In this document: piece after piece, positions 17,226-24,487 of the stretch | Position numbering within the stretch: position 1 is the first letter of the stretch | How the letters are laid out: each line of letters begins with the position of its first letter | Assembly (NCBI GenBank): GCA_029262675.1 | Contig: JAJCYW010000010.1 | Location: 62,001-126,000, forward strand | Reading direction: 5' to 3' | From: Chloroflexota bacterium | GTDB lineage: Bacteria; Chloroflexota; Dehalococcoidia; DSTF01; RBG-16-68-14 | DNA length: 64,000 bases | The notes under the pieces: model-generated | What the model saw: the letters and a program-made list of their open reading frames with translations, nothing else | Told to the model about the DNA's origin: nothing | Database searches by the model: none | Translations under genes and position numbers: made by a program

Positions 17226-18503
17226 ATGAAATCCAGAACTGAGAAACGCAACTGGCTTAGCCTTGCATGGAAGATTTCCGCAGTCGCGTCCGCCATCGTC
17301 CTGGTGATGGTCGCCTTCGGAAGCCGGGTCGACTACACGGCCGAAGCGGCGACTTTCAACGTCAACGTCGGTCAAACGAACGGCGGGGGAGGAAACGCCG
17401 ACGAATACAACTCAGCTAATATCACCATCACCGAAGGCGACACGGTCGACTTCGACTGGTTCAACGGCGTCCATGACGTCACCGCATACACGGAGACGGT
17501 GCCGGGAACTCCGGACTGGGCCTCAACGACGATGGTAGGACCGTCAACGTTTTCGAATACGTTCAACACCGTGACGACCGAGACGTACTACTGCACGATT
17601 CACGCTAACAGGGCCGACGCGGCCCCTGGCGTGATCCTCGCTAACATCGCGGCCGGCGACATGGTCGGTCAGGTCGTCGTCAACGCGGCGGTGGTGGACA
17701 CCACCGGGCCGCTCGCCAGCGGCTCAGCGGCGCTGCCCAACCCGACGAATGGCGCCGCCAGCACGACGCTGACGGCCAACATCGATGACACCACCACGGG
17801 CGGTTCCACTATCGCCGCCGCCGAGTACTTCATCGGCGCAGACCCCGGCGTGGGCCTTGCTACGGCCATGGCGGCCGCCGACGCGACGTTCGACACAGTT
17901 TCCGAGAACGTGACTGCCAGCGTAGATGTTAGCCTCCTGGCGGATGGCCCCTACACGATTTCCGTTCGCGGCCAGGACAGCGCAGGCAACTGGAGCGCCG
18001 CGGTGGACACGGTCGCGCTGACGGTCTCCCCGCCGCCCGCGGGTGCGGAGGACGTTTCATTCACCCTGACGGGTGGGAGCCTATCTCTGACGACGAACCC
18101 CGTCGCCTTCGGCGCGCTCGCGTTGACAGGCGTGGACCAGACGGTTGATACCACGCCTGCGGCCTGGACAAGCACCGATGCCACAGGTACCGCCGCCGGT
18201 TGGAACGTCACCGTGTCATCCACCGACCTAACGGCAGTCGGCGGGACGATTACGGTGGATAACCTCAAGATGAAGGTGGATGATCTCGACATCACGACAG
18301 TGGCCGGGAACACGGCACCGGCATCTCAGGTAACCAGCTACCAGCCGCTAAGCGGCGCTGCTCTCAAGATTCTGAGCGCAGCGGCGACAACCGGTATGGG
18401 AACGTATACCTTCCCGCCTGATTTCAGGCTCACTGTCCCGGCCGAAAGCGCGCCGGGCGTGTACGCGGCGTTCCTGACCGTGAGTATCAACTCGGCTCCG
18501 TAG
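17226..18503 (+). CDS. Cupredoxin / Ig-like / WxL-like surface protein, paralog 1
   Basis: 425 aa from ATG 17226, preceded by GGAAAGGGAG. After a signal segment (12-32) comes a cupredoxin domain (about 38-155) with His in NGVHDVT, CTIH and Met after 19 residues (GDMVG). An Ig-like domain (158-270) follows, with a DGPYTISVRGQDSAGNW motif typical of bacterial Ig repeats. The C-terminal 150 residues resemble a WxL domain: repeated LSL-x-TNP strands, a GWNVTVSS segment and a final FRLTVPAESAPGVYAAFLTV strand. WxL domains bind peptidoglycan noncovalently and work with DUF916 proteins, one of which is encoded downstream at 19971. The WxL assignment is by pattern; the tryptophan motif is W-x-V here. 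Confidence 0.78.
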   Translation: MKSRTEKRNWLSLAWKISAVASAIVLVMVAFGSRVDYTAEAATFNVNVGQTNGGGGNADEYNSANITITEGDTVDFDWFNGVHDVTAYTETVPGTPDWASTTMVGPSTFSNTFNTVTTETYYCTIHANRADAAPGVILANIAAGDMVGQVVVNAAVVDTTGPLASGSAALPNPTNGAASTTLTANIDDTTTGGSTIAAAEYFIGADPGVGLATAMAAADATFDTVSENVTASVDVSLLADGPYTISVRGQDSAGNWSAAVDTVALTVSPPPAGAEDVSFTLTGGSLSLTTNPVAFGALALTGVDQTVDTTPAAWTSTDATGTAAGWNVTVSSTDLTAVGGTITVDNLKMKVDDLDITTVAGNTAPASQVTSYQPLSGAALKILSAAATTGMGTYTFPPDFRLTVPAESAPGVYAAFLTVSINSAP

Positions 18504-18520
18504 CCGAACGGGCTTACCGA

Positions 18521-18549
18521 GGCCGCCCCGGCCCCGTTGCGGGGCGGCC
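18521..18549. other. GC-rich intergenic hairpin between the WxL-like paralogs
   Basis: GGCCGCCCC (18521-18529) pairs with GGGGCGGCC (18541-18549). No T-tract follows, so it is more likely an mRNA-stabilising or partial-termination element than a full terminator. A near copy follows paralog 2 at 19923-19955. Confidence 0.5.
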
Positions 18550-18627
18550 CGTAGACCGACCGGGAGACCGAAGAATGCAAACAGACACCGGTTCCCGGTC
18601 AACTACAACAGAAAGAAGGACAGACCA

Positions 18628-19908
18628 ATGAACACCAGATCCAAGCAACGAAAATGGCTTGGCCTTGCGTGGAAGGCATCCGCTGTGGTGTCTGCCGTCG
18701 TGCTGGTGGTGGTCGCCTTGGGAAGCCGGGTTGATTACACCGCTGAAGCAGCAACGTTCAACGTTAACGTTGGTGAGCGGCACGGCGTACCTGGAAATAT
18801 CGACGACGAGTTCAACTCCGCCATCCTCACCATTACTGAAGGTGACACGGTGGACTGGGACTGGTACGCCGGCGTTCACGATGTCACCGCATACACGGAG
18901 ACGGTGCCGGGCACGCCTGATTGGCAGTCGTCGACGATGACCGGACCATCGACGTTCTCGCAGACGTTCAACACCGCGGGCGTTGTGACGTACTACTGCA
19001 CGATTCACTCAGCCAGGTCGGCCGCGGCCCCGGGCGTGGTCGTCGCAAATATTGGCAGCAACGAAATGGTCGGCATTATCACGGTGAACGCGGCGCCGGT
19101 AGACAGCACCGGGCCGCTCGCCAGCGGCGCTGCGGCGCTTCCCAACCCGACCAATGGCGCCGCCAGCACCACGCTGACGGCTACCATTGATGACACCACC
19201 ACGGGCGGCTCCACCATCGCCGCCGCCGAGTACTTCATCGGCGCCGACCCCGGTGTGGGCCTCGGCACGGCCATGGCGGCCGCCGACGCGTCGTTCAACT
19301 CTGTGTCCGAGAACGTTACCGTTAGCGTAGACGTAAGCCTCCTGGCGGACGGCCCGTATTCACTCTTCGTTCGCGGTCAGGACAGCGAGGGCAACTGGAG
19401 CGCCGCGACGGACTCCGTCGCCCTGACGGTATCTCCGCCACCCGCGGGCGCGGAGGACGTTTCGATAACGCTAACGAGTGGGAGCCTCTCGCTGACGACG
19501 AACCCCGTCAACTTCGGCGTGCTCGCGAGTACCGGGCTGGACCAGACGGTGGATGTCACGCCGCTGGACTGGGTAGGTATCGACGCCACAGGCACCGGCG
19601 CCGGTTGGAACGTCACCGTGTCGTCTACCGACCTGACGACAGTGGGTGGCACCATTGCGGTGGACAACCTCAAGCTCCAACTGCTTGACGTCAACATCGT
19701 GCCGGTGTCAGGTAATGCGAAGCCGCTGTCGCAAGTCACCAGCTACCAGCCGTTGAGCGGCGCTGCGCTCAAGATTTTGAGCGCAGCGGCGACAACCGGT
19801 ATGGGTCTCTATGTATTCCCGCCTGATTTCAGGCTCACCGTCCCGGCCGAAAGCGTGCCGGGCGCGTACGCGGCGTTCCTGACTGTGAGTATTAACTCGG
19901 GTCCGTAG
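18628..19908 (+). CDS. Cupredoxin / Ig-like / WxL-like surface protein, paralog 2
   Basis: 426 aa with AAGAAGGA upstream of ATG 18628. Domain order equals the preceding gene and most positions are identical, so this is a tandem duplication. Copper ligands are His in AGVHDVT, CTIH and Met 19 residues on (NEMVG). Differences cluster in the cupredoxin surface (GERHGVPGNIDD replaces the Gly-rich loop) and in the end of the WxL-like domain, while the Ig-like part is nearly unchanged. That pattern suggests the head domain diverged for a different partner or potential (inference). Confidence 0.78.
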   Translation: MNTRSKQRKWLGLAWKASAVVSAVVLVVVALGSRVDYTAEAATFNVNVGERHGVPGNIDDEFNSAILTITEGDTVDWDWYAGVHDVTAYTETVPGTPDWQSSTMTGPSTFSQTFNTAGVVTYYCTIHSARSAAAPGVVVANIGSNEMVGIITVNAAPVDSTGPLASGAAALPNPTNGAASTTLTATIDDTTTGGSTIAAAEYFIGADPGVGLGTAMAAADASFNSVSENVTVSVDVSLLADGPYSLFVRGQDSEGNWSAATDSVALTVSPPPAGAEDVSITLTSGSLSLTTNPVNFGVLASTGLDQTVDVTPLDWVGIDATGTGAGWNVTVSSTDLTTVGGTIAVDNLKLQLLDVNIVPVSGNAKPLSQVTSYQPLSGAALKILSAAATTGMGLYVFPPDFRLTVPAESVPGAYAAFLTVSINSGP

Positions 19909-19922
19909 CCGCACAGTTTACT

Positions 19923-19955
19923 GAGGCCGCCCTGGCCCCGCTCCGGGGCGGCCTC
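19923..19955. other. GC-rich intergenic hairpin after paralog 2
   Basis: GAGGCCGCCC (19923-19932) pairs with GGGCGGCCTC (19946-19955), followed by AAAAGGAAGGA, the ribosome site of the next gene. It matches the hairpin at 18521-18549. Confidence 0.5.
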
Positions 19956-19970
19956 AAAAGGAAGGAAGAA

Positions 19971-21035
19971 ATGACATCGGCAGGCGGCTCCGGTCTCAGA
20001 TGGGCAACACTACTGGGGTTTCTGGTGGTGTTGGCGTTATCTTCGGCGCCGCCTAACGCGAACGCCCAGGGCCCGGTGAGTTTCGGCATCCGCCCGGTGA
20101 GGAGCGCTCCCGATACCGCGCCGGATAGGAGCTACTTCACCGTTACGCTGGAGCCGGGTGCGCAAGCGAACGACGTAGCCGTTGTGGTAAACGGCAGCAA
20201 CGATAGGGTCAACCTGATTCTGTACGCGGCAGAAGGCATTACCGCGATCAACGGAAGTGTCGCGTTTGCCGGAGCTGATGGTGGAGGATCAGGGACCCGG
20301 GACTGGCTGTCTACGAGCGTTTCTGAAGTGAGCCTGGCGCCCCGCGAGTCCACACAGGTGCCATTCACCATTAGCGTTCCCAGCGACGCCTTGCCTGGTG
20401 ACCACGTGGCCGGCTGGGTTGTAGAAGGCCCGCCGAAAGCCGGCTCGTCGGAGGGGGTGGCGTTGACCGTACTCGAACGGGTTGGCGTGGCCGTCGTGAT
20501 CCGGGTGCCGGGCCCAGTTCAGGAGCAACTGATTGTCGGCACAATGTGTCTCAACCAGGAGTCTGGGAGTCACTACGTCGAAATAACCGTGGGCAACGCC
20601 GGGAATGTCCTTACTACCGCCGAGGGCAGCCTACGCATCGACACGGAAGGTCAGGAGCCAGTTTTCGACGTGCCCATCGAGCTTGGCAGCATCGTGCCGG
20701 GAGACACGACGCTGTACCGCGCCGATCTTCCGGCGGCCCTGCTAGATGGCGACTACTTGGCGACGACCGCGCTGCAGCAGGCCGACGGCCGGAACCTCCA
20801 AGCGAGCACCAGCGTGAACGTCGTCGGCCTAAACATGAACGGCTGCCTGCCGTTCCGAGAAGTCGAAGGCGCCGGCCCGGATGCGCCAGTGCAGGCGATA
20901 ACAAATCTGGTTTCAGACAGCGATTTTCCTTGGATCACGTCGGGATTGATTGCGCTCATTCTTCTGTTGATTGCGCTACTCGTAGCTCGTGAGATTCGCG
21001 AACGGCGCGGACGTCCAACGGCGGGGCCATCATAA
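19971..21035 (+). CDS. DUF916 / WxL-interacting-protein-like membrane protein
   Basis: 354 aa, ribosome site AGGAAGGA before ATG 19971. Signal peptide 1-34. The first domain begins SFGIRPVRS and contains YFTVTLEPGAQ, a DVAVVVNGSNDRVNLILYAAEG strand pair and PFTISVPSDALPGDHVAGWV, which is the layout of WxLIP peptidoglycan-binding (DUF916) domains. A second beta domain (about 190-285) has a Cys pair candidate. A transmembrane helix (about 318-340) and RERRGR tail anchor it. In Firmicutes these proteins bridge WxL proteins and the wall; its place directly after two WxL-like cupredoxins fits that job. Confidence 0.75.
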   Translation: MTSAGGSGLRWATLLGFLVVLALSSAPPNANAQGPVSFGIRPVRSAPDTAPDRSYFTVTLEPGAQANDVAVVVNGSNDRVNLILYAAEGITAINGSVAFAGADGGGSGTRDWLSTSVSEVSLAPRESTQVPFTISVPSDALPGDHVAGWVVEGPPKAGSSEGVALTVLERVGVAVVIRVPGPVQEQLIVGTMCLNQESGSHYVEITVGNAGNVLTTAEGSLRIDTEGQEPVFDVPIELGSIVPGDTTLYRADLPAALLDGDYLATTALQQADGRNLQASTSVNVVGLNMNGCLPFREVEGAGPDAPVQAITNLVSDSDFPWITSGLIALILLLIALLVAREIRERRGRPTAGPS

Positions 21036-21255
21036 GGGCCCGGCAGAATAGATTCTGTCATATCGAACACAGCCGCTGACTTCACACCCGTGCGGGGCAA
21101 CCCCATGAACGCTGCCGCTTGCTATATCAGTCCGGCAACGGCCCTGTGTCGGTGATGACGGGTTGCCCGCAGCGCACTAACTACGATATTCTGCCCGCCA
21201 CCGGCGTTAGTCTCCGTGTCGCCTTCGCAATGTGAGTCACTATAGGAGTTGTGCG

Positions 21256-22254
21256 ATGACTACAAGGCTCTTATTGGCGTACCTGCTCGCAGTGATCGTG
21301 TTCGCATCGTCGCCGTCAACAGCTCCACCCGTCTACGGTGATGCCAGCGGACAAACGGGAATGGGCTATGGTTGGACCGATAACCATCGCCCGGATGCCG
21401 GCACAACATTCCAGTGGACGGACATCGCTCAGTCCGGAAACCGCGTTGACCAGCTCTCAAGTTGCGATGACTGCTTCGTGGGCGACTTTGGCATCGGCTT
21501 CGATTTCCCGTTCTACGGCGAATCGTATTCCTCTGTGGGCATCAACTCCAACGGGACGCTTCAGTTTGTCAACACAGACGACTTCTTCGGTCCCGCAACT
21601 TTGCCCACAGAGCACTTCACGGGGCCTGTGCTCTTCCCTCTTTGGGGAGACTGGGATCCCAGGTCCAGCGGGAACATATATGTGAAGATGATACCCAGCT
21701 GGCCCGGGGGTGGTGGTCAGCGCGCCTTTGTCGTCCAGTGGGACGACGTCGAGAACTGGGACTGCCGGCCCGGAAACAACGCGACATGGCAAGTTGTGCT
21801 GCTGGATGACGGCCGGTTCATTTTCGAGTACCTCGACACGGAGTTGGCCGATCTTGACTGCGACCACGGCGCTGACATGACCATTGGTATCCAACAGGGC
21901 CTGGGCGAGTGCTTCTTGACGTATTCGTTCCGTTTTGCCAGCGTTCCGAACGAGACAGCGATCCTATGGTCGCCTCAGCCCAGCGCCTGCGTTGCCGCAG
22001 ACGCTACGCCCACGCCCGTTGACGCCGCCCCCTCTGTGACTCCGGGCCAGGCACCGACCCCCGGCCAGGACGGCTCACACGGCCAAGGGATTGTCGATCT
22101 GCCAATTGATGGCACAGGGCCTGCCGGTAGCAATCTACATGGGTCGTCGCATGTCGCCGGAGAACTCTATTTCGCAGTCGTCGGCGTGGCGTTGCTCCTG
22201 ACGGGGCTCGGAATCGCCAGATTCCCGGGCTGGCTCGGGAAAACAAAATCGTAA
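21256..22254 (+). CDS. Secreted nidogen-like protein with C-terminal anchor
   Basis: 332 aa from ATG 21256, preceded by TAGGAG; ATG 21232 has no ribosome site. Signal peptide 1-30. The central domain has GYGWTDNHRPDAGTTFQWTDI, then FGIGFDFPFYGESYSSVGINSN and a strand VQWDDVENW, features of the nidogen-like beta domain found in many surface proteins. Conserved Cys pairs (SSCDDC, WDC/LDC). A Thr/Pro linker, LPIDGTGP and a transmembrane helix end it. Likely an adhesion or ligand-binding surface protein; the ligand is unknown. Confidence 0.7.
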   Translation: MTTRLLLAYLLAVIVFASSPSTAPPVYGDASGQTGMGYGWTDNHRPDAGTTFQWTDIAQSGNRVDQLSSCDDCFVGDFGIGFDFPFYGESYSSVGINSNGTLQFVNTDDFFGPATLPTEHFTGPVLFPLWGDWDPRSSGNIYVKMIPSWPGGGGQRAFVVQWDDVENWDCRPGNNATWQVVLLDDGRFIFEYLDTELADLDCDHGADMTIGIQQGLGECFLTYSFRFASVPNETAILWSPQPSACVAADATPTPVDAAPSVTPGQAPTPGQDGSHGQGIVDLPIDGTGPAGSNLHGSSHVAGELYFAVVGVALLLTGLGIARFPGWLGKTKS

Positions 22255-22345
22255 ATTCTTGCCTCTTCCCCGTATCCTCTTGGCAGATTTGTGGATGTGG
22301 CTAATAGAACCAAGAGGATGAGCCGCAAGAAAGGACAAGGAAGAA

Positions 22346-22981
22346 ATGATCGGTACGATAAGGAACATGAAACTGGTGGTCCCGTTGCTAGCGCTGCTGG
22401 CCGCCGCCGTAGGTTTGGCAGTCGTGTTCGGCCCGCTGGGAGCGGGTGCCGGAACCACCAACCGGACGAAACTGGAAGCGCGCCTGTACTCCACCTGCGC
22501 CGACCCTCTGGCCTCCGGCAAGACGAAGTGGGAGCAGCGATTCGAGGATGACGGCGTGACCCTCGAGCGCCAGCGCACAAGCACCGAGGTGGAAGACGTC
22601 TCCACATCCGGTTCACACGAAATCAAGGTCAACGGACTGGCCACCGGCATGGCCGTTGTCGTAGACGCTCTCGGCTTCGGCGACCTCAATCTGGACTCCC
22701 GCGATGGCGACACCGTCATGGATATGGCCATCGGTGACCTAATCGAGGTCTTTAACCCGGCCACCGACCTCATCCTGAGCGGCACTCTAGCGGATAAGGA
22801 CGGACCGGAGGCTCCGACCCCCGCGCCGTGCGCGACGAGCACGCCGGGCCCGACACATACGCCAGACGGAACGAACACGCCGGACGGAACGGGTACGCCG
22901 GACGGAACGGGCACGCCAGCAGGCCCGACGGCGACGGACACGCCGGCAGGCCCGACGGCGACGGACACGCCCACGCCGTAG
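22346..22981 (+). CDS. Small secreted hypothetical protein with Thr/Pro-Gly tail
   Basis: 211 aa. GGAAGAA precedes ATG 22346. Signal peptide 1-35, a compact beta-rich domain (about 36-150) with LEARLYSTCADPLASGKTKW and LERQRTSTEVEDV, then a repetitive PDGTGTPDGT / AGPTATDTP tail with no further domain. Not recognised. It is the last structural gene before the sigma-factor gene in the cargo. Confidence 0.65.
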   Translation: MIGTIRNMKLVVPLLALLAAAVGLAVVFGPLGAGAGTTNRTKLEARLYSTCADPLASGKTKWEQRFEDDGVTLERQRTSTEVEDVSTSGSHEIKVNGLATGMAVVVDALGFGDLNLDSRDGDTVMDMAIGDLIEVFNPATDLILSGTLADKDGPEAPTPAPCATSTPGPTHTPDGTNTPDGTGTPDGTGTPAGPTATDTPAGPTATDTPTP

Positions 22982-23175
22982 ATAGGAAGATCAAGAAGAC
23001 ATAGCATGCGCAGCGCGCACACCAGCAGCGCACCCGAGACAGAGGTACGGCCCGATAGAGGACCTGCCTCTGTCTCGGAGGCTTCCCGGGTTAACTGACC
23101 GTCTAGTGAGTAAATCAGGTTGCGAATCGACGAGAAATACGTTATGCCAAGTACGTTTCGTCTCAGAGTAATCCT

Positions 23176-23763
23176 ATGGTCATCGAAGGGACTGCCGACA
23201 TCCACGCCAACGCACAGGCATCATCCGATTCGGACGAGAGTGCCCTTGTGCGCGATGCCAAGGCTCTCGATGAAGGCGCCTGGGAGGAGATATTCAACGG
23301 TTACTATGCTCGGCTCTGCACGTTCCTCCGCTACCGCGTTGGCGATGCCTCGGCCGCAGAGGACCTTGCATCACAAGTGCTCGTCGAAGCCGTCGCGGGA
23401 ATCGACCGATACACGTATCGTGGGCTGCCGCTGGGCGCGTGGCTATTTCGCATCGCGCGAAACGTCAGCAGTGACTACCTGCGCAGGGAGAAGCGCAACG
23501 CGAAGGCCGTCGCTGAGGCATCCGCCGAATTCGAACCACCGCAGCCCTACGAATCCAGAGGCGATGATGGCCAGCTTATGCTAGCGCTAGACCAGCTAAC
23601 GTCAGAACAGCGTCAAGTTGTTGTCTTACGGTTCTTCAGCGAACTGTCTACCGCAGATACCGCAAGCGCCATGGGGAAATCGGAAGGCTCAATCAAGGCT
23701 CTGCAGCATCGAGCGCTCGCCCGTATGCGAAAGGCGCTGATCGCAGGCGGATCCTCCGCTTAG
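23176..23763 (+). CDS. ECF-type RNA polymerase sigma factor
   Basis: 195 aa. Region 2 (about 35-100) includes the FNGYYARLCTFLRYRVGD start, ASAAEDLASQVLVEAV and the -10 reading segment GAWLFRIARNVSSDYLRRE. Region 4 (about 135-190) has LTSEQRQVVVLRFFSELSTADTASAM and KSEGSIKALQHRALARMRK, the -35 reading HTH. It directs polymerase to a small regulon. The next gene, 10 bp downstream, encodes a membrane protein with anti-sigma features. Confidence 0.9.
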   Translation: MVIEGTADIHANAQASSDSDESALVRDAKALDEGAWEEIFNGYYARLCTFLRYRVGDASAAEDLASQVLVEAVAGIDRYTYRGLPLGAWLFRIARNVSSDYLRREKRNAKAVAEASAEFEPPQPYESRGDDGQLMLALDQLTSEQRQVVVLRFFSELSTADTASAMGKSEGSIKALQHRALARMRKALIAGGSSA

Positions 23764-23773
23764 GAGAGACGAT

Positions 23774-24403
23774 ATGCGAAAACGAATTGCAGACCAGCTA
23801 GACGAAGCGCTTCGGTCCGGGGCGCCTGGCGGCCGCATACGAGAGCTAGACGAGTTGATCGACACCGCTGGCGTTGCGCAGCGTTTGGCTTCGCGGACAG
23901 CTCCCCCGCTCGAACGTGAAGCCCAGGCATTTTCGAAGCTGCGCGCCGCGCTGTCCGAGGAGAAGATACGCCGCACAGAACACGAAGAGCGCACCGTTCG
24001 CCTGGGACCGTGGTCGCTCCCGAGAATCAGCGGCCTCCAGTTGCTTCGCCCCGGTATGGTTCAAGCGGCATCGGCTATCGGTGCGATCGTGCTATTCGGA
24101 GGCGCCCTCTTTGGCGCATCAGCGGCCGGCGCAGACATCACGCAGCCAATCCGGACGCTCTTCAGCTCGGAATCAGAAGTGAAGGCGGTCGGCATCATTA
24201 CCGAGATTGGCGCTGATACCATCATAGTGCGCACGGACGCGGATACCGTCGTGGTGACAGTTTCGGACAACACCCAGATCACCAACGACGAGAAGGAACT
24301 CATTGACCTAGACTCGCTCGCCGTAGGCCAGGCCGTCGAGATCAAGGGCGCGCTTCAATCTGATGATACGATCCGGGCGTTCCGCGTCAGGGCCGAGGAG
24401 TAA
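23774..24403 (+). CDS. Probable anti-sigma factor with extracytoplasmic DUF5666-like domain
   Basis: 209 aa. The cytoplasmic N-terminal ~95 residues are helical, charged and start with a short MRKRIADQLDEAL helix, as in DUF5667-type sigma inhibitors. One transmembrane helix lies at about 100-125. The outer ~75 residues resemble DUF5666/OB-like (VKAVGIITEIGADTIIVRT, then LAVGQAVEIKG, DDTIRAFRVRAEE). Position and topology point to membrane sequestration of the adjacent ECF sigma factor, with release on an envelope signal. The classical zinc HxxxCxxC motif is absent. Confidence 0.72.
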   Translation: MRKRIADQLDEALRSGAPGGRIRELDELIDTAGVAQRLASRTAPPLEREAQAFSKLRAALSEEKIRRTEHEERTVRLGPWSLPRISGLQLLRPGMVQAASAIGAIVLFGGALFGASAAGADITQPIRTLFSSESEVKAVGIITEIGADTIIVRTDADTVVVTVSDNTQITNDEKELIDLDSLAVGQAVEIKGALQSDDTIRAFRVRAEE

Positions 24404-24432
24404 TGGTATAGTAGTGCCTCACAGATACGACC

Positions 24433-24459
24433 CGCCAGCGGTGCAGTTGCCCGCTGGCG
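24433..24459 (+). terminator. Hairpin between the anti-sigma and SBBP genes
   Basis: CGCCAGCGG (24433-24441) pairs perfectly with CCGCTGGCG (24451-24459) around a 9-nt loop, then TCAATTG. The T-tract is weak, so termination or 5'-leader function cannot be decided. Confidence 0.45.
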
Positions 24460-24487
24460 TCAATTGTGGGGTGGAGGGACAGGACTA

